A stretch of 64,000 nucleotides of DNA from Ascaphus truei (GCA_036426205.1 CM071574.1:12282892-12346891), one strand, 5' to 3'; positions 35,142-47,104 are shown, counted from the first letter of the stretch. Translations and numbers: made by a program. Notes: generated by a model not told the origin, from the letters alone.

Positions 35142-35328
35142 CAGGGGAGGCCAACTCCAGTCCTCAAGAGCAACCAACAGGTCAGTTTTTGAGGATATGC
35201 CTGCTTCAGCACAGGTGGCTCAATCAGTGGCTCTGTCTTCGAAGACTGAGCCAATTGTGCTGAAGTAAAGACATCCTGAAAACCAGACCTGTTGGTAGCT
35301 CTTGAGGACTAAAGTTGGCTAACCCTTG
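35142..35328. mobile_element. hAT-type MITE, family 1
   Basis: 187 bp, starting caggggaggccaactccag and ending in a matching inverted terminus. The flanks gtatggat and ttatagat agree at six of eight positions, consistent with an aged 8-bp duplication. Confidence 0.8.
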
Positions 35329-36273
35329 TTATAGATTAAGTACACAATAATTTATTTAATTTTTAGAATCAGTGTACTCTGATAAATAAATACATAAAAT
35401 AATATACTGATATTAATGGCATATTCTGTATAATACAGAACACTTTAATGCATAATTCCAAGGCTAGACAAGATAAGGAATATAGTATACACAGTAAGTG
35501 AACATGCAAAGTAAATAGCCTATATGATGGGGAATGACATCGCTGTGTGTTACAACTTCAGAGATTTACCGTCCCCAAGCTGTTGATTCCACTGGGTCAA
35601 AAAGAAAAGTCAATTCTGCAAAGGGCCATCACAGCTTGGGTCAATACTCCTGAGTCACAGGGTCACCTGCAAATAAAAGTCCCATTTCAAAAACTACATT
35701 GACCCAGTTTCTGTAACTTATGAGTCATGAAGTTTGCTTTCTCAAGATTTTTGAGATTAGCGATTTAAACCATGTTAGTTGGATGCAGAAAATTCCCACA
35801 TCCACTGGAACCACACTGATTGAATAACTTTAACTGCCAAAAGTGTCTGGAATTTCTGTTTCAAATGACAAACGTGCTAAAAATAATAATCAACTTGCAA
35901 AATGGCAGGTAAGTTTGAAAGAAAATACAAATGTGGATTTTTATATTAAAGGCTGGTACAGTACATGTAACTCTTGAGCTGCAATATTTACATTAAACTG
36001 CAAAACTAATGCACATAATAAATAAATGTTTATTTAGTTAATATCCCATGAAGCTGAGTAGATTATCGGTATAGTATCATCACCATTATAATCAATCAGT
36101 GTATTATAAACTAAGAATTAACTGGCGAAATAACCTGTAGTGGGTATTGACATCAATTTATTTTGGTAGAAAACATTATTACAATTCTTTGCTACTGTAA
36201 TAACCTTCATTAATGAGTTAATTATTCCTCTGTAATTATTTCTAATAATCTATGATGTGCTAATTGTTTACAG

Positions 36274-36363
36274 AAATCAGGGAATAAACCAGAGTGGATT
36301 GATCTATGTGGTGCTCACGTTGAATGGACCAAAGAGAAATCCAGTAGAAAAAACGTCTTCCAG
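36274..36363 (+). CDS. ARHGAP15: ARHGAP15 exon, PH domain
   Basis: A 90-bp exon of 30 codons, phase 0 at both ends, with acceptor attgtttacag and donor gtaaaa. It encodes KSGNKPEWIDLCGAHVEW and then TKEKSSRKNVFQ. This is nearly the human ARHGAP15 sequence I recall for this place (VDLCGAH(I)EWAKEKSSRKNVFQ). It contributes middle strands of the PH domain; the closing helix with its invariant Trp should be in the next exon, which was not found in the window. With the three earlier exons the frame is open for 104 codons. Confidence 0.95.
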
Positions 36364-37727
36364 GTAAAACACTTATATTTTATTTTAGAGGTTGGTTTTA
36401 CAATAGTTGTGTTTCCAAGTGCATCACATGGAATGTGAGTTACAGTAGTTGAGTGTATTTGGATCCAATCCTACTGGGGGTCTATTTAAATACCTTGTGA
36501 ACCAGCAGAGCTCCAAGAGTGAAAATAGTTGTTTAGCTTCAGGAAACACCCATTCCAATAATATTAAAAGAAAAAAATATTCTGGGAGAAGTTTTCCTGT
36601 TTATTTTGTTGAATGTCAGTATATGTATCTTAGTTCTCATCAAACCTCTCCTATTGCACATTTTCTGTCTCTGTTGCTAACATATCTGCTGATCTGTCTG
36701 TTGTGTACCTCAGGGCTCTGTTCTGTGACCTCTCCTTTCCTCTATAGACTATCACTTTGTGACCTCACCCCCTCTTTTTGCCTTAGGCAGCATCTCTATG
36801 CTGGCAATACACAGATATACAGTATCTATCCACCCCAACCCTCATTCCTGCAATCCAGTCCCAAGTCTCGAATTGCCTTGTGGCTATATCCTCGTGAATG
36901 GTTCTTCGCTGCCTTAAGCTTAATATGTCTAAAACTGAGTAATATCCCCTTTTTCCATCACAGTAAATGGAAATACCATCTATCCTGTTGCGAAAGCACA
37001 TACAGTAGCCTAGAAGTGACATTTCACTCTTCCTTTTCCTTCTCCATGTACATTCATGGATGGCTACTAAAATGTGTTGCTTCTTCCTCCGTAATATTGC
37101 CAAGATCCGCCCTCTCCTCTGTCAATCTCTACTGCTACAACTCTTAATGCATGCCCTTATCTGCTCCTGTCTGGATTATTGTAACATACAGGCCACTATG
37201 CCTCACAAATTTCTCCATTACAATCTATCCAAAAGGGTGCTACTAGAATAATTTCCCTATCTTCCAAAACAGTCTCTGCTCATCTCTTCCTTATGTCCCT
37301 TTCCTGACTTCCCATCAAATTTTGGATCACCTACAAAGTTCTCCTCCTTATATTTAAGGCTCCCCACTCATCTGCTCCTCCATACTGTACATATCAGCTG
37401 TGCTCTGATTGTTATGCCCCTACTCGTACCATACGCTCTATTCATAACTTTCACAGCTGCTGCTCTTTCTCACCTTAAACCTTTCCTCCTCCCTGCCTCT
37501 TACCTGTGGAGCTCCCTCACTGTCAGTATACGCCAAGCAAAATCTCTCCCCACCTTTAGAACAAATCTTAAAACTCACCTCCTAAATGAAGCATTTCAAT
37601 AGCCCAGACTTATGGCTGTTGTCCCACTCCTAAAGTCGCTCCTACCAACCATTGTGTCCATTGTGCCATCAACTCCACTTCTTCCCTCACCTCCTGTCTT
37701 TGTAAGTCTCTAAACTTACCATTTACA

Positions 37728-38868
37728 TGTAGCGCACTTTCCCCCACCCCTTGGGAGCTATGGCGGATACTGTGTGTGTGTGCGTTACCTGTGGCTCCAA
37801 GGAGATCTGATTCTCCACTGCTGAGAGCCTTGGGTGTACTTGATCCATCTGGTGACTGCGCTTCAACCTGCGTGGGATCCTAACAGTATCGGATAACCCC
37901 ATCACAGGACAATGTACTCAATAACACACACCAGGATATGGTATAACGATATTTGCTAAGCACAACTGATAAGACACATATTACACACCCACATCGTATA
38001 GTACATATAGCAGTAGTCCCACACTGTGTTCCCACAGTATCTAGCTGCAGAGGCACCAATGTCCTAGTGTCCTGCCCACAATAGGCACTCGCACCCCAAC
38101 ATGTGTAAAGTTGGTGCACTTGATGTTACCTGCCAGATGCTCCTGGTAGCGCTGACTGTAGACAAGGAACCATCCGGTCCCACGCCATCATTGTCAGCGA
38201 TGAGTCCTCCTCCCCGTTGGGTGGTGTCCAGCAGGAGTGTCCCACCATAAAGATAGTCTCTTATCTGTGCGTTGTAATCTGGTCCCACACCACCTGATGC
38301 CAGGTTGCAGCGTGTCCTGGCTGTGTCCCTCACACTGGTACTACAGGGGCAGTGTCCCTATCTAATGGGCCTGTCCCTGTAGCAACCACAAACTGAGGTG
38401 TCAGGGCCTAGCTGGGGCCTCAGGGGGTCTCTGCCCTAGTGTAGGGGTCACAGATGCCCTGCACACACAACCTACCCTCTTCTTGTCCCAGCTCCGACTA
38501 GTATGCTCCTAGCATGCAAAATGTATCAATATGTCTCTGCAGGGGAATGCTGGTGCCCTATTGGCTGGTTTTCGCCATGTGAGCTGCAGCCCCAGGGACT
38601 GCTGGGGCTTGTAGTCCCAGTGGAGTACCTTCCCTTCAATGGCCACCTCACACGCCTAACTCTGCACATGCACGATTGCATCCAAGATGGCGGTGCCTTG
38701 CAAGGGGAGCCGCCGGTAGCCTCCGGCGACCGGGTCACCTGCCGCAACCTCCCTGCTTCCACCAGCCGCAACTGCTACTCTCCCCGTGCTTACCCCAGCC
38801 TCCGCTTACAGACGCAGCTGCAGCCAGAGGTAGGGGACAAACGTTGGACCAGGGGGACCCAGGCTATA
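37728..38868. mobile_element. LTR-like repeat, copy 2, inside the L2
   Basis: About 1.14 kb, starting TGTAGCGCAC. A 4-bp duplication, taca, is possible (37724-37727 and 38869-38872), which would restore the L2 as ttacacttgattg. The reverse strand would start near TATAG and end GCGCTACA. The GC-rich right half resembles a promoter region. It is diverged from copy 1 at 29.7 kb. LTR is the best guess, but the ends are not canonical. Confidence 0.5.
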
Positions 38869-38913
38869 TACACTTGATTGTAAGCTCTCCGGGCAGGGAT
38901 TTCCTTTCCTATT

Positions 38914-39024
38914 CATGTAGTTAGGTAGAGCACAGTCCAACGACATCCAAGGCTGAATGGAGCACATAAGAAAAAATCCCAGGCCAACTCCAAAATAAGC
39001 AGATCAATTTAGATCTGTTCTACT
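38914..39024. mobile_element. 111-bp insertion with a 15-bp target duplication
   Basis: Inserted in the L2 3' end and flanked by a perfect 15-bp duplication, atttcctttcctatt (38899-38913 and 39025-39039). The duplication length matches that of the palindromic elements, so this may be a severely truncated member. The insert itself shows no hammerhead motif. Confidence 0.75.
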
Positions 39025-39229
39025 ATTTCCTTTCCTATTGTCTGATTTTGTTTGCACTCCTATTGTTTCTTTTGTAAAGTGCTAAGTGCATTATGGGCGC
39101 AATATAAATAGCGCTATATATACATATGTACCGTATACAATTCATAACATGATCAAATGATTTATAAAATTATATTTGCTTGTATTTATATTTCTAAAAA
39201 GGTTTAACATATCTATATGTGATAAGTCT

Positions 39230-39530
39230 CGGTATGAGTGAGTAAGTGGAGCATGTAGAAACAAGCCTGATGGAGACGTGGGTAAAGTGCTGTGTGCAGT
39301 CCCGTCCCAGTATGTGGTAATCGGTTGCAGTTGCACAGCAAAACGGATGGAGTAAGTACTCACGATCGTCCGTTCCCTCTTCTCCTGGCTGGATGCTCAC
39401 CTCCAACAGTGAGTGACGTCCTTCCGTTGCGCGGCCACAATCCGGATGTACAGAAGAAGAATGTAAGATCGATGCCACCGATCTTCCTTTCTTCTTGTAT
39501 CTATATGTGATGCCTCGGGTCATTCTATTG
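39230..39530 (-). mobile_element. Tail fragment of the hammerhead-like class
   Basis: Shares gtactcac, a ctccgttg-type block and gatcgatgcc in the same order with the element at 32.3-32.64 kb. The motif region itself is not present here. Confidence 0.45.
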
Positions 39531-39671
39531 ATTCCTTTGCAGCAAGAAGAGCGCAGTGTTTACTATACAAACAGGATACTATTTGAAGATCAGTATCACT
39601 TTAAAGACTATACTGTATGCTTTGTCTATTTAAATATGTTGAAATCTACAAAAGGTAACATGAAATAATCC

Positions 39672-40163
39672 TTAAAGCAGCAGTTCAAGCTGCTGTTTAA
39701 AAAACAAATATTTGATTTTTTTTCCATTCAACGTGCATCAATACAATCCATACACTAAATAGTGATTAGCTATGTTGCCGATCGATCCGTTCTCCTGTAA
39801 TCGATCGGCGAAGATTCGGCTCGGGGTTCACTAAATGGCTGTCAGTGCAGCAGAAGAGGACCAAAGTTCTGTCGGGAAGATCATGTAACCAGGCAGTCGC
39901 TATATACAATTGGTTCACTGCTAGAGAGAGGGCAGGGCTCAAAAAGGGGTGTGTCAGAGCCTGTTTCAGAAGAGGAAGGGGATGTGACTTTGTAAATGGT
40001 TGCTACAGGAACAAAAAAATGCTTGTTACATTATAATACATTAAAAATGCCTTTACATTTTTTTTAATGCTACAAGTATTTTCTCATAGTACAGAACTGA
40101 TTTATTTTAAAAAAAAAAACAAAAAAAAAACCATGTAGGATATTGCTTGAACTGCAGCTTTAA
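39672..40163. mobile_element. TTAA-flanked DNA transposon derivative, copy 1
   Basis: Flanked by TTAA at 39672-39675 and 40160-40163. Inverted ends are agcagcagttcaagc at the left and gcttgaactgcagct at the right. TTAA target duplications are typical of piggyBac and Kolobok (including frog T2-type MITEs). It is non-coding, about 490 bp with flanks. Copy 2 at 55.65 kb aligns along its whole length. Confidence 0.85.
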
Positions 40164-40179
40164 ATAACACTGAGGTAAT

Positions 40180-42290
40180 TTCTATGGATAACGGATTTTA
40201 AATTGCTGCTGCTTTTCTAACATTATTTTGCTGAAACCGGTGATAAAGGGTTTTCATAGGAAACGACTTTAAACGACCTGGAGACTTGGATCAATATTTA
40301 AACCCACAGCTACCCTATGGTCAAAAGAAACATGCTTCTAGCTTAATAATATAGTAATAAAGCATTGTTTTTTTTGTTTCATTACCTACAGGATAATGAA
40401 AGGCCACAGACTGAAACGAGGCAATAATTAGCCCTGCTGATGTGTTCTCTTATAAATGACAGTAACATTCGTAGTTGAAATTAGCCTGGGTTTTCAATTT
40501 AAAACCATGAATTATTGATTATATATGGAAAATGACCAGTGAATGATTTGGATGAAGAGAAATCAGAGAAACAAAATTATACCTGTTAGCTATGTTTACA
40601 TTTAAAATCCATTATATCAGAGGAGAGATATTAATTATCGCAACATAATGAGACAGAGTGCAGGTGGATTTGAATTCTAATGTATTTTGTTGTACCATTT
40701 TTGGTTTAATAATATGGAGAATATATTAGCCATTTTCTGTTTAAATTAACACACACAAAAAAAATCTAAGGTACAGAAGTGTTGGGTAATAGACTATGCA
40801 AATTAGAGAAACAGAACAATTACTTCCCTTTTAAAAGCAATTACTAGACTGTTTTCTGTTGTCACGTAAGGTTAGGGTTTCCATCATAGTAATAGTGAAT
40901 GGGAAAAGATTTATGTTTAGATCACATGCTTTAAATATTTTTGCTAAGTGCACTTTGGTGTTTAGCCTGAAATTTAAAGCACAGAGGATTAAAAGGATTA
41001 CAACATAATCTTAAATAATCCTAACTGTCATTTACACGAAAATTGTGGTAATAACTAAACAGAACCATGTTAAAGAGTAGCAGTCCTGTCAGTCAGCAGC
41101 TGGAGAGTGAAACACGACTGTTGTCATCCTGTCATTATTGCTTCTACTCTCTTAAGGCTACTTTTATATGCACTAGGTACACTTTGATGTGTTTATATAA
41201 CCAAAGACAATCACATAAGGGAATGCTTTGCTTTCTGCTCTGATAGAGTCATAGAAGCATCCATAAATTGATTAGTATAAAAAATATCTAGATGCTCAAT
41301 GTCGTATGCTTCTTAAAACCTTACACAGTGTGGCTTCATCAAGTTCTTGCATTTTGCCTGCTCGGTTTTGTCAGCTGTTAGCCCTTCTGAATTCAATATT
41401 TTGACAGGTCACTGGGGAAGGTTCTTGTATTGTATCTGACCTTATTGTACATTTGGCCTCTGGTTAGAAAGTGCTGAAGGTTCTTTAACAAACGATCTTG
41501 GCATAATGAACTAATACCTTGAAGGGAAATATTTGTTGTTTTCATGTCTGTTAAATGTAACACATCAAATTAATTGGCATAATAGAACATCTTATTATTT
41601 GTAGAATAGTTCACCATTTGCATTACTTCGCAAACAGAGTAAAATTGGAGGCATTGCAGGTGTATTTAATGGATATTCAACCCTACAGAACAAGCTCACC
41701 TTACTTTAGGGCCGTAGAGAGATTCTGCCTCCTACCTTAAAATATAACTTCCGCTTTCCGTACCTATGACTTTGAGGAGGAGTAGGTACATTTGAGTGCA
41801 ATATGTGAGATTCAGACATGGACATGTATGTTAATGGTATTTTTAGTGCAACTCATATTGTATAAATCACAGCTACTTCTTTTAGCAGAAAGCATGGTAT
41901 ATATACTATAAAAAAGTGAGGGCCATTATTGTTCATTGACACCAACGAAAATTGTTTCGTTGAAACTTATTTTTAGTGATATCACAATATATATAAAATA
42001 GGTATAGGAAAAATCATATATTGACTACAAATGAATACAACCTCTATGGAATGAGGTGCTGCTCCAGTCCATTCCACATGGTCGAGAAACACAGATTTTG
42101 AAGAGAACAGGAGCACAGCTCTTAATTTTCATAAGAAAGAGAGGAGAGATAACACAAAAATAGTGCAACACTGTATGATTTAATGATGTAATAACCAGTA
42201 GACTAAAGACATATGCAATCACAGATTGGGAGTCATTTTCAGGCATTTTGGATAAAATAAAGTAGTGGTACTGATATGTTTCACGGATCA
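40180..42290. other. AT-rich single-copy stretch, no gene seen
   Basis: The longest interval in the right half without an evident repeat. Sequence complexity is high and homeobox-like TAAT motifs are frequent (for example attaattatcgcaac near 40631). No splice-flanked open exon was seen. It may contain conserved non-coding elements, which cannot be tested here. Confidence 0.4.
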
Positions 42291-42389
42291 GGGATGTCTT
42301 CAGAATGTATTTTCATGGCAGAGATAGAATACTGACAGTGTAATTCTATATAAAAAAAACTTTATAAATATAGAAAGAGTAAAATCAGC

Positions 42390-42640
42390 TCACTCACAAA
42401 TGCACACAGATTGTAGGCGTTTTGAGCTGCAGCAGAAAAAGCGTTCTAAATTTTCCTCCTCGACTGCATCTGGTGAAAGATCTACGGCATTGATCTGTGG
42501 TTTGACTTGGGGTCTGGTTGGTGCCCTTGCAGGCGCTCTTTCTAGACAACCTCCTTAGTGGCTCATTAACAGCGAATGTGGGTATCCCTACGCATTTCAT
42601 CGATGTCCGCCTTCCTCAGGAGAGTAGATAAGGTGCTTAC
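42390..42640 (-). mobile_element. Hammerhead-like element, copy f (no inverted arm)
   Basis: The minus strand reads CTGAGGA (42614-42620), a decayed hairpin, then GAAATGCG near 42593-42600, with a tail running left. The core box is exact (CUGANGA), but the hairpin arms no longer pair well. Confidence 0.55.
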
Positions 42641-43119
42641 AGTCCTAAATGCCTTGAAATCACGCACCGTAGTACAAGTAGTAATTATGTCATCACATGC
42701 CAGAGCTGAACAGTATATTAAACAAGTAACTACAGTGAATTAAAATGTATACAAACTAAAACTTCGGAGCTACGAGAATAGGCCCCCTAAGTGTGACAAT
42801 ATGCTTCTAGAGTGCTCTTTATAAGTGAATTGTCATGCTTTGCTGTTCTGTAATTCCTTCCTGTATGTCCAACCTGTCCGGAAAAGTCTTTTTTAGAAGT
42901 GGTTTCACTCCAGCTCTTCAAATTTGTGCAGAATGTACAAAGTTGCTGAATTCTAGTAGCTCCAAAAAAGTGCAAAAGTCTAAACCGCTTCAAACAACTC
43001 ACGTTTTGTTTTTGGAGGAGGATGCCTGTGCTGAAACAGGAATACAACTGAGATACCCTGGGAGATATGCAAATAAAAATGTAAAGTATATATAAATGAA
43101 TAATGCCTAGTAAAATACT

Positions 43120-43800
43120 GTCAGACTCCACAGACTGCTGAGGAAGCCGTTCACCATTCAACGGCGAAACGCGTAAAGCGTGGCTCTGAGGCAGTTTGTG
43201 TGAGAGAGAGAGCATCAGAGGCATTCCCAAGGTGTCCATCACGTATGCAGCGGTGACACGATGACGCGTCGACCGGAAGTGACAGAGAGGATGCAGATGG
43301 ATGCAGAAGACAGTGTCGGCACGCGAGACGGAGCAACGGAGCTGTGAGATTGCTACTCACCTGTGCCCCTTGCATACTGCTTTCATGCCTGTTTTTCATC
43401 TCTATTGTGTAAGCCTCCATTTGTGAGTTTGTTTTATTGGTATAAAGGTGTTTGACCTGCACCATGGTCTGCCCTCTCTTTTTCCGAGACTGCTGAGACT
43501 TTCTACCCATTCCAACAAGTGCCACGTCCAACACTTGGTGGATTCATCACCTATCTCGGCTACACCACTCCTGTATATCCAGGGATACCACCAGCACTGA
43601 CTGGTACACTGCTCTTCTCATTCCATTTTATTGTGAGTAGGAATTTGGGAGCCTTTCATACCTATCACTATTAGTTATAGCGTATTGCACTATATATATT
43701 TTTTTCTTTCCTACATGACTTCTTCGCTCCCCTGAGATTTGGAGAATCTATACCTACCCACACTTTGGAAACAGTCTACCTTATAGGGTTGAGAGAAGTT
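43120..43800 (+). mobile_element. Hammerhead-like element, copy g (no inverted arm)
   Basis: CTGAGGA (43138-43144), an extra A, hairpin GCCGTT/AACGGC (43146-43165), GAAA (43166-43169) and CGCGTA follow in order. An outer 10-bp pairing (CACAGACTGC 43129-43138 with GCAGTTTGTG 43191-43200) encloses the motif. A long single-copy tail ending around 43.8 kb follows. The extra A ahead of the hairpin and the poor inner stem I make cleavage doubtful. Confidence 0.6.
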
Positions 43801-43849
43801 GTATTTTGTATATATATATATATATATATATATATGCAAATATAACTGT

Positions 43850-44095
43850 ATGCTCATCTGCATGTCTTAGGCAGGTCTGCAACCCCGCCTTTCCCCATTA
43901 TCACCCAGCATACAGCACTTCCACTGCAGCAAGGGATTCTGGGAAATGACATGCAAATGAGCACACAGTGTCACTTTTTGCCTCAATAACCATTTTTAAC
44001 ATGGTTCCCTATAGGCTTAAGCTTGCTGCATGGTCACAACTTTGAGCACAGCCAGGGTTAAGATGCATACCCAGAAAACCACCCACAACCATGTT
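43850..44095 (-). mobile_element. Hammerhead-family repeat, truncated before the ribozyme
   Basis: Reverse complement of the family body. It shares gattctgggaaatgacatgc and gcttaagcttgctgcatgg with the copy at 44.93 kb. It ends at aaccacccacaacc, just where the cleavage-site side of the hammerhead would begin. A TA run flanks it on the left. Confidence 0.7.
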
Positions 44096-44741
44096 TTGCT
44101 ACCATGCATCTCTATTAAAGCATTTTTAATTTTCACTACTCAGCCTCCAGCCCTACTTTTTTCAGCAGTGCTCTACCTTCTCTCCACGCATATTTAAGCA
44201 TGTGTTTCAATTATCATTCTTGGTACTGAATTACTGAGTGCTGTCGATTTTGTGTTACCCCTCTCATCTCACCTGTAGCCTCTACTGTACAGTTTCCACC
44301 TGGGGAAGAGCCTGTGAAAATGAATTTGCATGGGACACGCCAAACAATGCAGATCAATCCTGGAACAGGAGCACTTTGTATTCTCTGTTAATGGGCTGTC
44401 CTCTGGCCCAGGCTAAGCTTTCGTTTTAGTTAATGTGCTTTTAGTGCACTTATCCGCTCCTCCGTTTTCATGCAGAAGTGCCAGCCAGGAATGGGATTAA
44501 GATGTTTAGCGGAGGATTTCTGTGATGTTTATGAGACATAAAAAGGGAGAGATCCATGAAATAACCAGAAATGCCACAGTTAAGCAACCGAAAAGAATGA
44601 TAAATCCCGACCTGGCGCATGACCTCTTCCATGTTAAAGGTGAAATCACATTTCTAAGTAATTTATTTCAAGATTGCCTTTTTGACATTCAATAGCCAGG
44701 GTCCCAGCAATCTGTGAGAGCTTCTAATTCCCTACACCAGG

Positions 44742-44930
44742 GGTTCCCAAACTTTTTCGGTACAAGGCTGCCCAAGGCGATCAGGATTTTTCTGCGGCGC
44801 CCAAAGTAAAAACAAAGTTATATATATACATACCTAAAAGTTGCAGTGCGCAGTTGGTGTCTCTCTCAGACACTCTCACTCTCTCAGACACACTCTCTCT
44901 CACACTCTCAGACACACACTCTCCCAGGTC
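44742..44930. repeat. hAT-like left terminus and CT/CA-rich simple sequence
   Basis: caggggttcccaaacttttt at 44742 is a typical hAT-family terminus. No matching right end was found. From about 44865 the sequence becomes an irregular CTCTCACA repeat. Confidence 0.5.
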
Positions 44931-45085
44931 ACTTTTTGCCTCAAAAACCATTTTTAACATGGTTCCCTATAGGCTTAAGCTTGCTGCATGGTCACAGCTT
45001 TGAGCACAGCCAGGGTTAAGGTGCATACACAGAAAACCACCCACAGACAGCTGTTTCGACCTTGATGGGTCTCATCATAATTGAA
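44931..45085 (-). mobile_element. Hammerhead-family repeat with a 5'-cut ribozyme
   Basis: On the minus strand, TGATGA, stem II GACC/GGTC, GAAA, stem III ACA/TGT, cleavage base C and the return strand TGTGG are present (45045-45075). The first core base reads A, and everything upstream of it, including the 5' strand of stem I, is unrelated. The copy therefore lost the 5' arm of the ribozyme and cannot fold fully. Confidence 0.7.
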
Positions 45086-45384
45086 TCATACTGTGTTGCA
45101 CTATTTTTGTAATCGCTCCTCTTTCATATGAATATTGAGAGCTGTGATCCTGCTCTCTTCAAACTCATTTACACCCATGTAAGTGAATGGCCATTAAGAA
45201 ATTAGTCTGTGCTGCTCGTTGCTGTTTAGAAATCTTTTGCTTTTTTGCTTACCCTGAACCGAGTGGACACATTGCTCTTTGCAAACCATGCAAAATTGAC
45301 CTTTGGTTTCGAGCAGAAAATTTACCAAGGATTCTTTAGCGAGGGATTTTACCTATTGATGAATATACCTTCCAAATGCCAAGG

Positions 45385-45930
45385 GGTGACTCCTGGAGCG
45401 GGTAAGACTTCGGTGGCAGGAACAGCGGAGAGCAGGCAAGGATTGTTGGGGTCACAGTCTGAGGTCGGAGCCAGGTAGCAAGCAGGATCGTCGGGGTCAC
45501 AGACAGGGTTCAGCAGCAGGCAGCAAGCAGGATCGTCGGGGTCAAGGCAGGGGTCAGCAACAGGAAAGCAGGAGCAGGGCAGGCTAGCAGAAACTGAGAC
45601 TAGAGAGCAGGGACTGATACCAGGTAGCAGGGACTGAGACCAGAGAACAAATGGGGACAAGCCAGAACATAGGCAAGGGCTTTTAATAAGTACCAGACTC
45701 AATACAGAACAGAACTGGATAGAAGCAGAAGCATGGGCTTTGGAGTCTGGACACAAAACAAAGGCAAGGGAGGAACAGGATACAGGAAACCATAAGGACG
45801 AGAACAGGAGCAACAAGAGGACACAGACAGAGGAACCCCAGAGCAGACAGAAACCAGCAGCCCACCTGGTGGACTGAGAAAGGCACTATGGCTAGAAGCA
45901 GGATATCTAGGAGGCCCTGACACCAAATCA
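45385..45930. repeat. Purine-rich dispersed repeat of unknown class
   Basis: A GC-moderate block built around repeated ggtagcaagcaggatcgtcg and gggactgagaccag motifs, ending ggccctgacacc. Internal near-repeats recur at roughly 60-70 bp. The open frames on its minus strand (SVSASLPCSCFP-like) show only low-complexity composition. It may be part of an LTR or a retroposon; the family is not recognised. Confidence 0.45.
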
Positions 45931-47104
45931 CTCTTCTATACAACGTGCAGCTTTTACTCCTATTAATATTAACAGAGCTGAGGCATGCTAAAGCTTAGCA
46001 CACTTATGTGGGTTTGGGCTATAGAGAGAGAACACACTGGTCCAGATCCACAAAGAGTGCTAAGTTTTTTAGCACACCTAAAGGATCTGGTAATTAGACA
46101 GTTAACACACCTTTGAACTCTCTCACCCCTATTTCAGGGCCTCTATTCTTCAGCATTGTGAAAATGAGCAGTTTTCTGTCGTATCTACCGTAAGACTAAT
46201 TTCACATTTTTTTTTATTGCTCTGTAAACCCATGTACACAGTTGGGACACATTTGTACATCTCTAGGCCACCGGAGCTGTACCTTACCTTCTCAGTACTA
46301 ACATAAAAGTGTATGTTCTCTAAAGGATGTAACCATGGATTCTTGAGACTTTATGTTGTTTGTTCTATGTTGTCCCAGGGTTATATTCTCTGTTACTAGC
46401 TTACATTTTCAGATATCAGATTTAATTTTATTTCGCTTTCTTACACAAATGAATACACTTTCAGTTAAACCGTGTTCAATGTACAAGATCAATGAAAATA
46501 TCTCAGGAGTAACAACTGGAATTATTTTTGTATATCCCAAGTTTGACCTCTAAAATAACATTTGTCTCAGATGTTCATGCTGCCGTATAAGAACAATTGC
46601 ATAATCATAGATGTGGGATCATTCATTTAAACTCAGTGTTTTTGATTCACACTCTTACAAGTACATTGGTACAGGAAATACTAGAGATAATATAGTCAAT
46701 TATTCTATTAAAATACCATAAAGGAAATTTACTTTAAAAGTAGCATAGCGCTAGATGTAAGTACTATGGATACTTTAATTAATTATACAGAAAAACTATT
46801 ACAATACTACAGTACAGAGAAAACACTACAGTATTACTGTATAATTAGTTTGTACATACAAATTTACTAGCTAATTATAATTTAATTCATTGATTTTTAT
46901 TTCTTAGATTTTGTTTAAAGGTAAGCCCTCATTTTACATTGTAGTTATAAGAATGTGAATAAGACTTACATTTGTACACACAAAACAGAAACAAAGAACA
47001 AATTACTAGATGTACAATGAAAGTAACAAATCAATTTATTTTATTTATATTATCCTTAACTTTTTTTTTTACATTGGACTAACAATGTAGTCAAGGACGC
47101 AACA
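45931..47104. other. No gene seen
   Basis: AT-rich single-copy DNA with no recognised repeat or exon. Confidence 0.4.

Larger units (their letters stand above)
36640..39120 (+). mobile_element. L2-type LINE, composite with two insertions
   Basis: Plus-strand L2 pieces, separated by frameshifts: a VPQGSVL motif (about 36710) and a degenerate ADDTQIYS region (about 36800). Then come FLRNIAKIRPLL with SCLDYCN (37080-37185) and SLPTFRTNLKTHLLNEAF (37545-37600). The 3' end, ttgtaagctctccgggcag through a final gcgcaatataaata, lies at 38877-39110. It was split first by the LTR-like repeat at 37728-38868 and then by a 111-bp insertion at 38914-39024. The coding part is dead. Confidence 0.8.

Noticed and set aside
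37728..38868. Independent host exon or CpG-island promoter in the GC-rich half
   Set aside because: A diverged copy exists at 29.7-30.76 kb, so it is a repeat.
43129..43200. Functional hammerhead ribozyme in copy g
   Set aside because: The core box and stem II are good, but an extra A precedes the hairpin, the inner stem I does not pair and the alternative stem III would put G at the cleavage place. Kept only as hammerhead-like.
45349..45943. 155-codon minus-strand frame
   Set aside because: Lies wholly in a dispersed repeat with internal near-repeats; composition is low complexity and nothing supports translation.
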